In this document: positions 1-6,824 of the stretch, piece after piece | How positions within the stretch are numbered: the stretch's first letter is position 1 | How the letters are laid out: every line of letters starts with the position of its first letter | Assembly: GCA_030038645.1 (NCBI GenBank) | Contig: JASHSR010000047.1 | Coordinates: forward strand, 1-9,150 | Length of the DNA: 9,150 nt | From: Gammaproteobacteria bacterium | GTDB lineage: Bacteria; Pseudomonadota; Gammaproteobacteria; Steroidobacterales; Steroidobacteraceae | Direction: 5' to 3' | The notes under the pieces: generated by a model | Databases searched by the model: none | Told to the model about the DNA's origin: nothing | The model's input: the letters and a program-made list of their open reading frames with translations, nothing else | Program-made: the position numbers and the translations under genes

Positions 1-957
1 AATGTACCGGCCCGTGTCGGCATCGACGGCGACGATCGAGGCGAGAAAGAGGTTGTCGCCCTTGCCCTCGCTCCTCAACTTCCGCGGCCAGGGCGAGCCG
101 TTGCCGGTGCCGAAGTAGAGGCGATTGAGCTCCGGATCGTAGACGATCGAGTCCCACACGGCGCCGCCGCCGCCCTGCAGCCACCACTTGTTTCCGAACC
201 AGCTCTTCACGGCCTTCGCCAGCACCGGATCGGAGACGGCTCCGTCCGGGCCCTTCGTGGGGTTGCCCGGCACGGTGTAGAAGCGCCAGATCAGCTTCCC
301 GGTGCTCACGTCGTAGGCGGATAGATAGCCGCGGACGCCGAGCTCGACGCCCGCGTTGCCGATGACGACCTTGCCGTGGAAGACGCGCGGCGCGCCCGTG
401 ATGGAGTACGGCCAGTCCTTGTTATCGACGGTGAGCGTCGACCAGAGGGGCTTGCCGTTCCGCGCGTCGAGCGCGATCAACCGCCCATCGAGCGTCGCGA
501 TGATGACCTTGCCCTCGTACACAGCGGGGCCGCGGCTCACCACGTCGCAACAGACGAACCTCGCCCAGGACGGCGGCACCTTGGGGTCGTAGTGCCAGAG
601 CTCCCTGCCGGTCCTCGCATCGAGCGCATACGCGACGCTCCACGCCGATGTGAGGTACATGACGCCGTCGACGACGACCGGCGTGCCCTCGATCCCGCGG
701 AAGGTCTTGAGGTCGTAGTACCACGCGAGGCCCAAGTGCCGGACGTTATGCGCGTTGATCTGTGTAAGCGGGCTGAAGCGCTGCTCATCGTAGGTGCGCC
801 CCACCGTCATCCAGTTGCCCGGCTCGCGGTTCGCGAAGATGATACGAGCGGTGTCGACGGCCGCCGGCGATCGCATGGCCCCGGCCGCAGCGGCGACGGC
901 CCACAGAGCACCACAGGCCAGCCCGCCCAACTTGCGGGCCGCAGAGCTCAACCTCAC
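1..957 (-). CDS. PQQ-dependent methanol/ethanol-type dehydrogenase, N-terminal 319 residues (C-terminus beyond window)
   Basis: This is a periplasmic quinoprotein beta-propeller enzyme that oxidises an alcohol-type substrate and passes electrons to cytochrome c. Visible family signatures, compared with methanol dehydrogenase from memory, are the vicinal cysteine pair C136-C137 in CCDVVSRG with the PQQ-contacting Arg at 142, a Glu at 205 in VELGVRGY (calcium/lanthanide ligand), the WLQGGGGAVWDS segment carrying the Trp that stacks on PQQ, and N286 in GTGNGSPW (metal ligand). The catalytic Asp, and the second Asp that would indicate a lanthanide enzyme, lie beyond the window edge, as does any C-terminal haem domain. 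I chose GTG at 957 because it gives a Sec signal peptide (RLSSAARKLGG, then an Ala-rich core); the next ATG, at 876, would remove it. The gene lies 134 bases downstream of the ankyrin gene on the same strand and may be co-transcribed. Substrate unknown. Confidence 0.9.
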   Translation of the reverse strand, partial: MRLSSAARKLGGLACGALWAVAAAAGAMRSPAAVDTARIIFANREPGNWMTVGRTYDEQRFSPLTQINAHNVRHLGLAWYYDLKTFRGIEGTPVVVDGVMYLTSAWSVAYALDARTGRELWHYDPKVPPSWARFVCCDVVSRGPAVYEGKVIIATLDGRLIALDARNGKPLWSTLTVDNKDWPYSITGAPRVFHGKVVIGNAGVELGVRGYLSAYDVSTGKLIWRFYTVPGNPTKGPDGAVSDPVLAKAVKSWFGNKWWLQGGGGAVWDSIVYDPELNRLYFGTGNGSPWPRKLRSEGKGDNLFLASIVAVDADTGRYI

Positions 958-1091
958 GGATTCAACCCCCCGGGGACCTGCCGCTCGCGCGGTGTGCCCT
1001 GCCTCGATATGGCTGCGCCTCGCACCCCGCGGGTACCGGCGCAGCGCGGCGCCGCGTGTTCCGCGGCCGGCAATGCGTCACGATCGCCGCA

Positions 1092-2672
1092 TCACTTGGC
1101 GACTTGCGCCCTCTGCGCGCCCCCGACGCCGAACTGGACGTGCGAGAGGTCGCGCGCAAAGATGAGCGGCGGGCGGCCCGTCTTCGCGACGATGTACTGC
1201 GTCAGCAGCTTGATCGTGGAGACCTTGGGCGTGGGCTGCGGCTCGAGGAACGCGCGGAGGTAATTCCCGCGCGCGTAGTCGATCGGGTGCAGTCCAAGTC
1301 GGTCGGTCGCCTGCAGGTCCGCCCCGTCGGCGACCAGCACCTTCACCGTCTCATCCCAGCCCTGCTTCGCCGCGCTGTGCAGCGCAGTCAAGCCGTCCGC
1401 GGCATGGCCGGTGATGCCGCCGCCGGCTGCATAGAGCAGCCGCACGCACTCCGCCGCCTGAGCGTCCGTCTTGTAGCGGCCGCGGGTGGGATTGAAGCTC
1501 TGGCCCATGCCGGCGGCCGCCATGAGCGGCGTCACGCCCTCGGCGTTCGGCAGGCTCACCAGGGCATGATATTTGAGGAGCAGCTTCACGGCGTCCACGT
1601 CGCCCACTTTCGCGGCGAGCAGCAGCGGCGTCGCACCCGTGGAGAGAACCTGGTCGCCGCCACGGTCGAACACGCCGTTGCGGTACGGCGGGCGCAGCTT
1701 CAACTGGACGTTCGGGTCCGCTCCCTTCGCGAGCAGCAGCTCCGCGATCTGCAGCCCCGTCGTGCTGTCCGTGGAGGGCAGATCGGCGCGCCCGCCCGTC
1801 GGCAGCGTGTTCATGTCGATCGCGACATAGAGCGGCGTGTCGCCGAAGAAGTCCCACCGGTTCAGGTCGGCGCCTAAGTTGATGAGGACCTTCGCGAGAT
1901 CGAAGTGCATGTTCATCAGCGCGACGACGAGCGGGGTGGTGTCGTCCGGGTCGAGCGCGTTGATGTCGGCACCGCCCTGGACCAGGTACTTCACGCACTC
2001 GATGCAGTCCTGGCGCGCCGCGAAATGCAGCGCCGTGAGGCCGCCCACGTCCATGATCTTCGGCCGGCCCTCGGCCGTGACCCGCCGCTGCCAGTCGCGC
2101 ACGGCCGAGTGCAGATTCGGGTTGGCGCCGGACTTGAGCAGCAGCCTCACCATCTCCGGCTGCCGCTGCGCGGCGGCCCACATCAGCGCGGTCTGTCCGC
2201 CCCAGCGCTCGACGGCGTTCACGTCCGCGCCGTGATGGATGAGCAGCTTCGCTGCCTCGAGGTTGCCGGTCCGCGCGACGACCATCAGCGCAGTCTGGCC
2301 CTCGGCATTCGCCGAATCGACGTTCGCACCCGCCTCGAGCAACAGCTTCAGGATCGGCGTATTCGCGGTGATCGCCGCTTGCTGCATCGCGGAGGCGCCG
2401 TAGTGGTTGACGGCTGAGACGTCCGCGCCCTTCTTGATGAGCGTTCGGACGAGATCGACGTCGCCGTTATAGACCGCCCACATCAGGGCGGTCGTGCCGT
2501 CCGCCGAGCGAGCGTTGACATCGGCGCCGTGAGCGATCAGCGCCAGCGCGGCGCCGTGATCGTTCGCCTGCGCCGCTTCGATCAGCGACGCAGGCGCCTG
2601 ATCGGCGCATGCAATGCCGACACTCGCCGTGCCGAGCACGGCCGCAAGGATCACGACCAGGCCGCGGCGCAT
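1092..2672 (-). CDS. Exported ankyrin-repeat protein
   Basis: This 526-residue protein has a Sec signal peptide (MRRGLVVILAAVLGTASVG, probable cleavage after A-C-A at about 23). About 11 ankyrin repeats fill residues 27-460, recognisable by the recurring TALMWA/TPLMAA helix start and the LLL..GADVNA ending. A degenerate twelfth unit follows at 461-475. Several repeats carry insertions: about 188-210 (containing RVTAEGRPK), 288-307, 323-346 and 389-405. These would form exposed loops on an otherwise regular scaffold. The 50-residue tail after the repeats is not ankyrin-like. Ankyrin arrays bind proteins and have no catalytic role, so the likely job is a periplasmic scaffold or partner for the other products of the operon. 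The stop codon of the upstream DUF1552 gene is 10 bases away, so the two are probably translationally coupled. Start 2672 is supported by GAGAGG 6 bases upstream. Partner unknown. Confidence 0.93.
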   Translation of the reverse strand: MRRGLVVILAAVLGTASVGIACADQAPASLIEAAQANDHGAALALIAHGADVNARSADGTTALMWAVYNGDVDLVRTLIKKGADVSAVNHYGASAMQQAAITANTPILKLLLEAGANVDSANAEGQTALMVVARTGNLEAAKLLIHHGADVNAVERWGGQTALMWAAAQRQPEMVRLLLKSGANPNLHSAVRDWQRRVTAEGRPKIMDVGGLTALHFAARQDCIECVKYLVQGGADINALDPDDTTPLVVALMNMHFDLAKVLINLGADLNRWDFFGDTPLYVAIDMNTLPTGGRADLPSTDSTTGLQIAELLLAKGADPNVQLKLRPPYRNGVFDRGGDQVLSTGATPLLLAAKVGDVDAVKLLLKYHALVSLPNAEGVTPLMAAAGMGQSFNPTRGRYKTDAQAAECVRLLYAAGGGITGHAADGLTALHSAAKQGWDETVKVLVADGADLQATDRLGLHPIDYARGNYLRAFLEPQPTPKVSTIKLLTQYIVAKTGRPPLIFARDLSHVQFGVGGAQRAQVAK

Positions 2673-2678
2673 GGCTGA

Positions 2679-2685
2679 CCTCTCA
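2679..2685 (-). promoter_or_regulatory. Ribosome binding site of the ankyrin gene overlapping the DUF1552 stop codon
   Basis: On the minus strand, TGAGAGG contains both the DUF1552 stop codon TGA (2685-2683) and the Shine-Dalgarno sequence GAGAGG (2684-2679), with 6 bases to the ATG at 2672. A ribosome finishing the upstream gene would sit directly on the downstream start region. This supports coupling and fixes the ankyrin start. Confidence 0.7.
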
Positions 2686-4002
2686 GATCTCGCTCAGCTC
2701 GCCGGTGCTGACGCCGTGCGACTTCGCGGGAATCCCCGCCCGGTGCAGCATCGTCAGGAGCAGGTTGGCATGCGGCGTGTCCTGCGGGTAGTGCAGGTGC
2801 TGGCCGCCCTTGACCGTGCCGCAACAGCGCCCGAGCAACACCTCCGGCAGAGGATCGTGGTTGTGCATGTCGCTGTTGCTCATGTCGCTTCCGAAGAGGA
2901 TCAGCGAGTGATCGAGCAGCGTTCCATCGCCGTCCGGGGTGTGCGCGAGCCGCTTGACGAAGCCGGCGAACGAGTTGGTCATGTAGTTCTGGATCTTCGT
3001 CAGCTGGACGAGCTTGTCCGGGTCGTTCCCATGATGCGAGAGTGGGTGCCAGGCGGCGGTGATCCCGAGGTTCGGGAACGTGCGCATGGTGACCTCTCGC
3101 GCCATCATGAAGGTCGCGACGCGCGTCATGTTCGCCTGCCAGGCGAGCGAGATCATGCTGAACATGAGGTCGAGCATCCGGCCGTAGTCCTGCGGGATGC
3201 CCTCCGGCGCGTTCGGGAGCTTCATGCCCGTGCCCGACGCGAACTTCGCCTCCATGCCCTGCACGCGCCGCTCGACGTCACGGACGGAATCCAAATAGTC
3301 GCCGACCATGCGGCGGTCGGAGGGACCGAGGGACTGCTGCAGATCCTTGGCGCTCGCTCTCACGAAATCGAGGATGCTGCCGTCCTCTCGCAGGATCGCG
3401 GCGCGCTCCTGCATCGTGTTGCCCTCGCCGAATAGATTGGTGAACACCGTGCGGGGATCTTGCTCCATCGGCAGCGGCTGCGAGGCGGTCCGGAACGCGA
3501 TGGTCCCGGAGTAGCCGCACCCGAAGTCCGGATCGCAGGCCCCGCCGCCGCCCTCGCCCGCGACCTCGAGAGAGATGAGCGGCGTGGACTTCGAGAGGAC
3601 TCTCGCGGCGACCTGATCGACCGAGGGACCCACATCCGGCGCCTGCTGGTGCGGGGGGTGAACCGCCGTGAGCCAGGTGCCCGGGGTGATGGCATGCGGC
3701 GCCGGACTCTCCGCGGCCTTGTTCCTCAAGCCGCTGACGATCGTCAGCTGCGAGCGGAACGGCTCGAGAGGCTTCAGGATCGGCGAGATCTCATAGTCCT
3801 TGCCGGTCGTCTTCGGCATCCAGTTGGCCATCACCGCGCCGTGCGGAACGTAGACGCAGGCCATGTACGGCGTCGGCTTCGCCGCCGTGGCCGCGAGCGC
3901 GGTGCCGGCCGGAACCATGGCATCGAGCAGCGGAAGACCGACGGTAGCGCCCATGCCTCTGAGAACGGTGCGTCGGGAAAGATGCTTCTTCGTGATGAAC
4001 AT
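2683..4002 (-). CDS. Tat-exported DUF1552 (HxxSHH motif) protein
   Basis: This 439-residue protein belongs to the DUF1552 family (Pfam PF07586, the HxxSHH-motif family), whose biochemical activity is not established. The N-terminus is a twin-arginine signal (LSRRTVLRGMGATVGLPLL, Arg 10-11) ending in an Ala-rich stretch near residue 40, which implies export of a folded protein. Hallmarks seen are YVPHGAVMANWMP at 51-63, a Cys pair at 156/162 in CDPDFGCGYSGT, the name-giving motif HPLSHH at 319-324, and ILFGSDMSNSDMHNHDPLP at about 368-386 near the C-terminus. Length is typical for the family. The His-rich motifs suggest a metal site or hydrolase/redox chemistry, but that is inference. In planctomycetes and other groups this family is often found beside DUF1592-type cytochromes, as here. 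The gene starts 42 bases after the cytochrome gene and ends 10 bases before the ankyrin gene. Confidence 0.93.
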   Translation of the reverse strand: MFITKKHLSRRTVLRGMGATVGLPLLDAMVPAGTALAATAAKPTPYMACVYVPHGAVMANWMPKTTGKDYEISPILKPLEPFRSQLTIVSGLRNKAAESPAPHAITPGTWLTAVHPPHQQAPDVGPSVDQVAARVLSKSTPLISLEVAGEGGGGACDPDFGCGYSGTIAFRTASQPLPMEQDPRTVFTNLFGEGNTMQERAAILREDGSILDFVRASAKDLQQSLGPSDRRMVGDYLDSVRDVERRVQGMEAKFASGTGMKLPNAPEGIPQDYGRMLDLMFSMISLAWQANMTRVATFMMAREVTMRTFPNLGITAAWHPLSHHGNDPDKLVQLTKIQNYMTNSFAGFVKRLAHTPDGDGTLLDHSLILFGSDMSNSDMHNHDPLPEVLLGRCCGTVKGGQHLHYPQDTPHANLLLTMLHRAGIPAKSHGVSTGELSEI

Positions 4003-4013
4003 GGCTGCTTACC

Positions 4014-4037
4014 TCGTCCTCGTCCTAGTCCTCGTCC
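4014..4037. repeat. Four-copy hexanucleotide repeat (GGACGA on the minus strand) upstream of the DUF1552 start
   Basis: On the plus strand, four tandem TCGTCC units occur, the third reading TAGTCC. On the coding (minus) strand this is a purine-rich GGACGA run whose last unit flows into GAGG (4015-4012), the probable Shine-Dalgarno sequence 9 bases before the ATG at 4002. The tract fills most of the 42-base gap between the cytochrome and DUF1552 genes. Confidence 0.7.
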
Positions 4038-4044
4038 TGCAGAA

Positions 4045-6567
4045 TCAACGGATCAACTGTGCCGTCTTGATCGGCGTCGCGGCGCCGGTGGCGGGCGGTG
4101 CGGACTGCATCTTGAATTGCGGGCTGTTCACGATCCCCATCACCAGCCCCCGGAACCGGTAATCGTCCTTGGCGCTCGCGCGCACGATCGACCGCACCTC
4201 GGGCATGTCCCGGTAATCGAGCGTGCGCCCGATCGCATACGTCATCAGATTCTCGGTAAGCGTCTGCACGAACTGCTGCGGATGCCCGAGCAGGATCCGG
4301 CGCACATCATTGGGACTCGCCGACTTGAAGCCGCCCGGCAGGACGCCCGAGGCATCGATGGGCGTCCCGGAGAGCTGGTCGCGGGTCCGCCATCTCCCCA
4401 CGGCGTCGAAATTCTCGAAGGCGAGCCCGAGCGGATCCAACACACCATGACACGCATTGCAGCTCGGGTTGTTGCGATGGATGACCATCTGCTCACGAAC
4501 CGTCAGAACTTTCTGATCGCCGTCCGGAGCCATGACCGCGAGATTCATCTTCACGCCCGGCGGCGGCGGATCGGGCGGCGTGCCCGTGATGTGATCCAGA
4601 ATCCACTCGCCGCGTAGCACCGGTGCCGTGCGGGTAGGATAGGACGTTCCCATGAGGAAGGCGCCCTTGCCGAGCAGGCCGTACCGGACCGACTCCGACG
4701 GCGCGAGGGTCACGCGCCGGAACTGATCGCCCTTGACGCCGTTGATTCCATAGAGCAGCGCGAGGCGCTGATTGAGGAACGTGTAGTTCGCCGTGAGCAG
4801 ATCGACCACGTCCTGGTTCTCGCGGAAGATGCTGTCGACGAACAGCTTGAGCTCGGTGCGGAAGTCCTCACGCGGATCGACGATGTCCGGGAAGATCTTC
4901 GGATCCGGATTCACCTCCGAGAGCCGCTCGACGTCGAGCCACTGAAACGCGAAATTCGACGCGAGAGTGATCGAGCGCGGGTCGGCGAGCATCCGGTAGA
5001 CTTCCGCCTTCAGCACCGCAGGCTCGTGCAAGCGATTCGCGGTGGCGAGCGTCACGAGCTCCCGGTCCGGCACGCTGCTCCACAGGAAGAACGAGAGCCG
5101 CGAGGCGAGCTCGAGATCCGAGATGGGGTAGGCGGCGCCGGGCTTCACGCCGGGCGGCGTCGGCTCGGCCCGGTACAGGAAGTAGGGACTCGCGAGGATC
5201 GCGGTGATGGCTCTGCGGATGCCGACCTCGAAGCCCCCGTGCGCGAGGCCCCCCCGGTAGATGGCGAGCAGCGGATCGAGGTCCGCCGAGGTGAGCGGGC
5301 GCCGATACGCCTGACGGGCGAGGCTCGAGATGATCTGCTCCGCGCAGGGCTCCTGCTCCTGCGCCGTGCGCGGCATGCAGGTGAAGATCCTCTCGCGGGC
5401 CGGCGTCTCGCTCATGCCGGTCACTTTGATGGGACCCAGCACCTCGAACGATCCGAGCCGCAGCACCTCATTCTGCGCATCGCCGAGCGTGAGCGGCTGC
5501 AGGCGCCCTTCCGACTCCGCGAAGTCGCGATGGATGAACGTCACGGCAACCTGATGCGGGCCGGCCGTCGCATGGAAGCGGATGTGCTTGAGTGTCGCGT
5601 TGATCGCATCGACCGCCGGATCCTGCTTCTGGTCGATCGCCTTGGTCTGCTCCTCGCCGCCGATGACTCCCGTCCAGAACTGCTTGCCATCGAGGGTGGC
5701 GACCAGCCGGTTCTGGAACTCCTGGTTGAACACCCAGAGCGCGGCGGCGAGGTTGCCGATGTTGAGCTCGTACTCCCCATCGGCCGGGAAGTCGTGCGTG
5801 ACCTCGAAGCCCCCGCGCGTGCCGAGGGGCAGGCCGGTCTCGTGGTAGAGCTGCGTGCCGGACTCCCGGGGCGCGCGGTATTGCGTGCCGATGGGCGGGG
5901 CGTCGGGGTTGCCCACCGCCTCGATCGCGATCTGCCGCGCAGCCGACAGATACTGCGTGAGGAACGAGGAGGAGACCTGCAGGACGTTCGCGATGTTGTC
6001 GTAGCCGCCGGCCTGATCATCCTTCGGCAGCAGCCGCTCGGCATCGACCTTCACCCGGAGCAGATCCCACACCGCATTCGCATACTCCTTGCGGTTGAGG
6101 CGGTGCAACGCGACCGAGCCGGTATACGGATGGGAGGCGGCGGCCGCACGGTCGAGATCGCCCTCCATCCAGTGCACAAATTGATCGACGGAGACCTGAG
6201 GAGGCTGGGTGTTCCCCGGAGGAGGCATCAGCCGCCCGCTCAGCTTCTGAACGGCCATCTCCCAGGTCTTCGCGTCCTGGGGGATGTTCTGCGGGCTCAT
6301 CGTGTCCCAGGCGATGCCGCCCGCCCAGTCCTCCGTGTTGTGACACTTGCTGCAGTACTGGTGCAGGAACCCCCAGTACTGCTTGGCCTGCGTGAGGTCG
6401 ATGCCGTCCGCAGTGCCCGGCGTGGAGGACGCGCTCCCCGTCGAGGCGGAATCGGCAGCCGCCGCGGCCACCGCAGGCTCGCCCAGACCGCCGGCGCACC
6501 AAGCGAGCGCCGTGAAGCCGCAAGCGGTTGCGGCCAGCAGGAATCGGCTCATGTGTCGATTGTGCAT
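4045..6567 (-). CDS. Exported cytochrome c-like protein with DUF1587-DUF1595-DUF1592-DUF1588-DUF1585 architecture
   Basis: This 840-residue protein is of the planctomycete-cytochrome type. A Sec signal (about residues 6-30) is followed by an Ala/Ser linker and a haem-binding domain with CSKCH at 72-76 and a plausible axial Met at 114 (GRLMPPPGN). Next come DUF1587 (about 153-220, LHRLNRKEYANAVWDLL), a beta-rich segment at about 253-380 resembling a carbohydrate-binding or PA14-like module, DUF1595 (about 394-468, with a Cys pair 397/408), DUF1592 (about 481-610), DUF1588 (about 627-728) with a second haem-type motif CNACH at 703-707, and DUF1585 (about 737-815). None of these DUFs has an assigned reaction. 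The two CxxCH motifs imply periplasmic haem attachment and electron transfer. The first ATG (6567) is chosen because GGGGCGAGA lies just upstream; the ATG at 6552 has no such signal but keeps the signal peptide. This is the first gene of the left operon. Confidence 0.94.
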   Translation of the reverse strand: MHNRHMSRFLLAATACGFTALAWCAGGLGEPAVAAAAADSASTGSASSTPGTADGIDLTQAKQYWGFLHQYCSKCHNTEDWAGGIAWDTMSPQNIPQDAKTWEMAVQKLSGRLMPPPGNTQPPQVSVDQFVHWMEGDLDRAAAASHPYTGSVALHRLNRKEYANAVWDLLRVKVDAERLLPKDDQAGGYDNIANVLQVSSSFLTQYLSAARQIAIEAVGNPDAPPIGTQYRAPRESGTQLYHETGLPLGTRGGFEVTHDFPADGEYELNIGNLAAALWVFNQEFQNRLVATLDGKQFWTGVIGGEEQTKAIDQKQDPAVDAINATLKHIRFHATAGPHQVAVTFIHRDFAESEGRLQPLTLGDAQNEVLRLGSFEVLGPIKVTGMSETPARERIFTCMPRTAQEQEPCAEQIISSLARQAYRRPLTSADLDPLLAIYRGGLAHGGFEVGIRRAITAILASPYFLYRAEPTPPGVKPGAAYPISDLELASRLSFFLWSSVPDRELVTLATANRLHEPAVLKAEVYRMLADPRSITLASNFAFQWLDVERLSEVNPDPKIFPDIVDPREDFRTELKLFVDSIFRENQDVVDLLTANYTFLNQRLALLYGINGVKGDQFRRVTLAPSESVRYGLLGKGAFLMGTSYPTRTAPVLRGEWILDHITGTPPDPPPPGVKMNLAVMAPDGDQKVLTVREQMVIHRNNPSCNACHGVLDPLGLAFENFDAVGRWRTRDQLSGTPIDASGVLPGGFKSASPNDVRRILLGHPQQFVQTLTENLMTYAIGRTLDYRDMPEVRSIVRASAKDDYRFRGLVMGIVNSPQFKMQSAPPATGAATPIKTAQLIR

Positions 6568-6824
6568 CAGTCTCGCCCCGCCAATGAACCAGCCGGCCCG
6601 AGCCGCTCCCTGGCGCGGGACCGAATATATTCAAGATGATAACGCCGCCTGCGCGATACGTGTTCCGGGAAGGTCACAGATTGTGGCAGGCATGTCATAA
6701 AATGCACCCTCCGCGCCACCAGCTGTTCCGGGAGCATAACCTGGCAGCCCCCGAGACGTTGCCAAGCACCCGGCGGATCGGTCAACGTTGGGCCCACGCG
6801 CATTATCGCAGGTCGAGGACGACT
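6568..6824. promoter_or_regulatory. Divergent intergenic region between the cytochrome operon and the MBL-fold gene
   Basis: These 257 bases separate two divergent genes and should contain both promoters. They include an AT-rich island with the perfect palindrome GAATATATTC (6623-6632), a TAAAAT box (6698-6703) that could be a plus-strand -10 element but has only a poor -35 partner, and two copies of TGTTCCGGGA (6661-6670 and 6724-6733). The plus-strand frame is open back to an ATG at 6636, but that extension lies upstream of a clear Tat signal and looks non-coding. No promoter could be assigned with confidence. Confidence 0.4.
6815..6819 (+). promoter_or_regulatory. Ribosome binding site deciding the MBL-fold gene start
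   Basis: GAGGA lies 5 bases upstream of ATG 6825. Translation from this ATG begins directly with a twin-arginine signal, so this start is preferred over the in-frame ATG at 6636. Confidence 0.65.

Noticed and set aside
376..1263. 295-codon plus-strand frame opposite the PQQ dehydrogenase
   Set aside because: The minus strand shows specific PQQ, metal-ligand and vicinal-Cys motifs; the plus frame shows none.
1092..2672. Ankyrin protein as a lipoprotein (Cys22 near the signal end)
   Set aside because: The residues before Cys22 (G-I-A) do not fit a lipobox with Leu/Val at -3; ordinary signal peptidase cleavage after A-C-A is simpler.
3460..4617. 385-codon plus-strand open frame across the DUF1552/cytochrome junction
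   Set aside because: It crosses two well-supported genes and is low-complexity Arg-rich with no family signature.
5026..6639. 537-codon open frame on the plus strand opposite the cytochrome gene
   Set aside because: It is an Arg/Glu/Leu-rich antisense shadow typical of GC-rich genes, has no recognisable domain, and the opposite strand encodes a clear multi-domain family.
6636..6824. 63-residue N-terminal extension of the MBL-fold protein from ATG 6636
   Set aside because: It would bury the Tat signal, lacks a ribosome binding site, and lies in the divergent regulatory region; ATG 6825 has GAGGA at good spacing.
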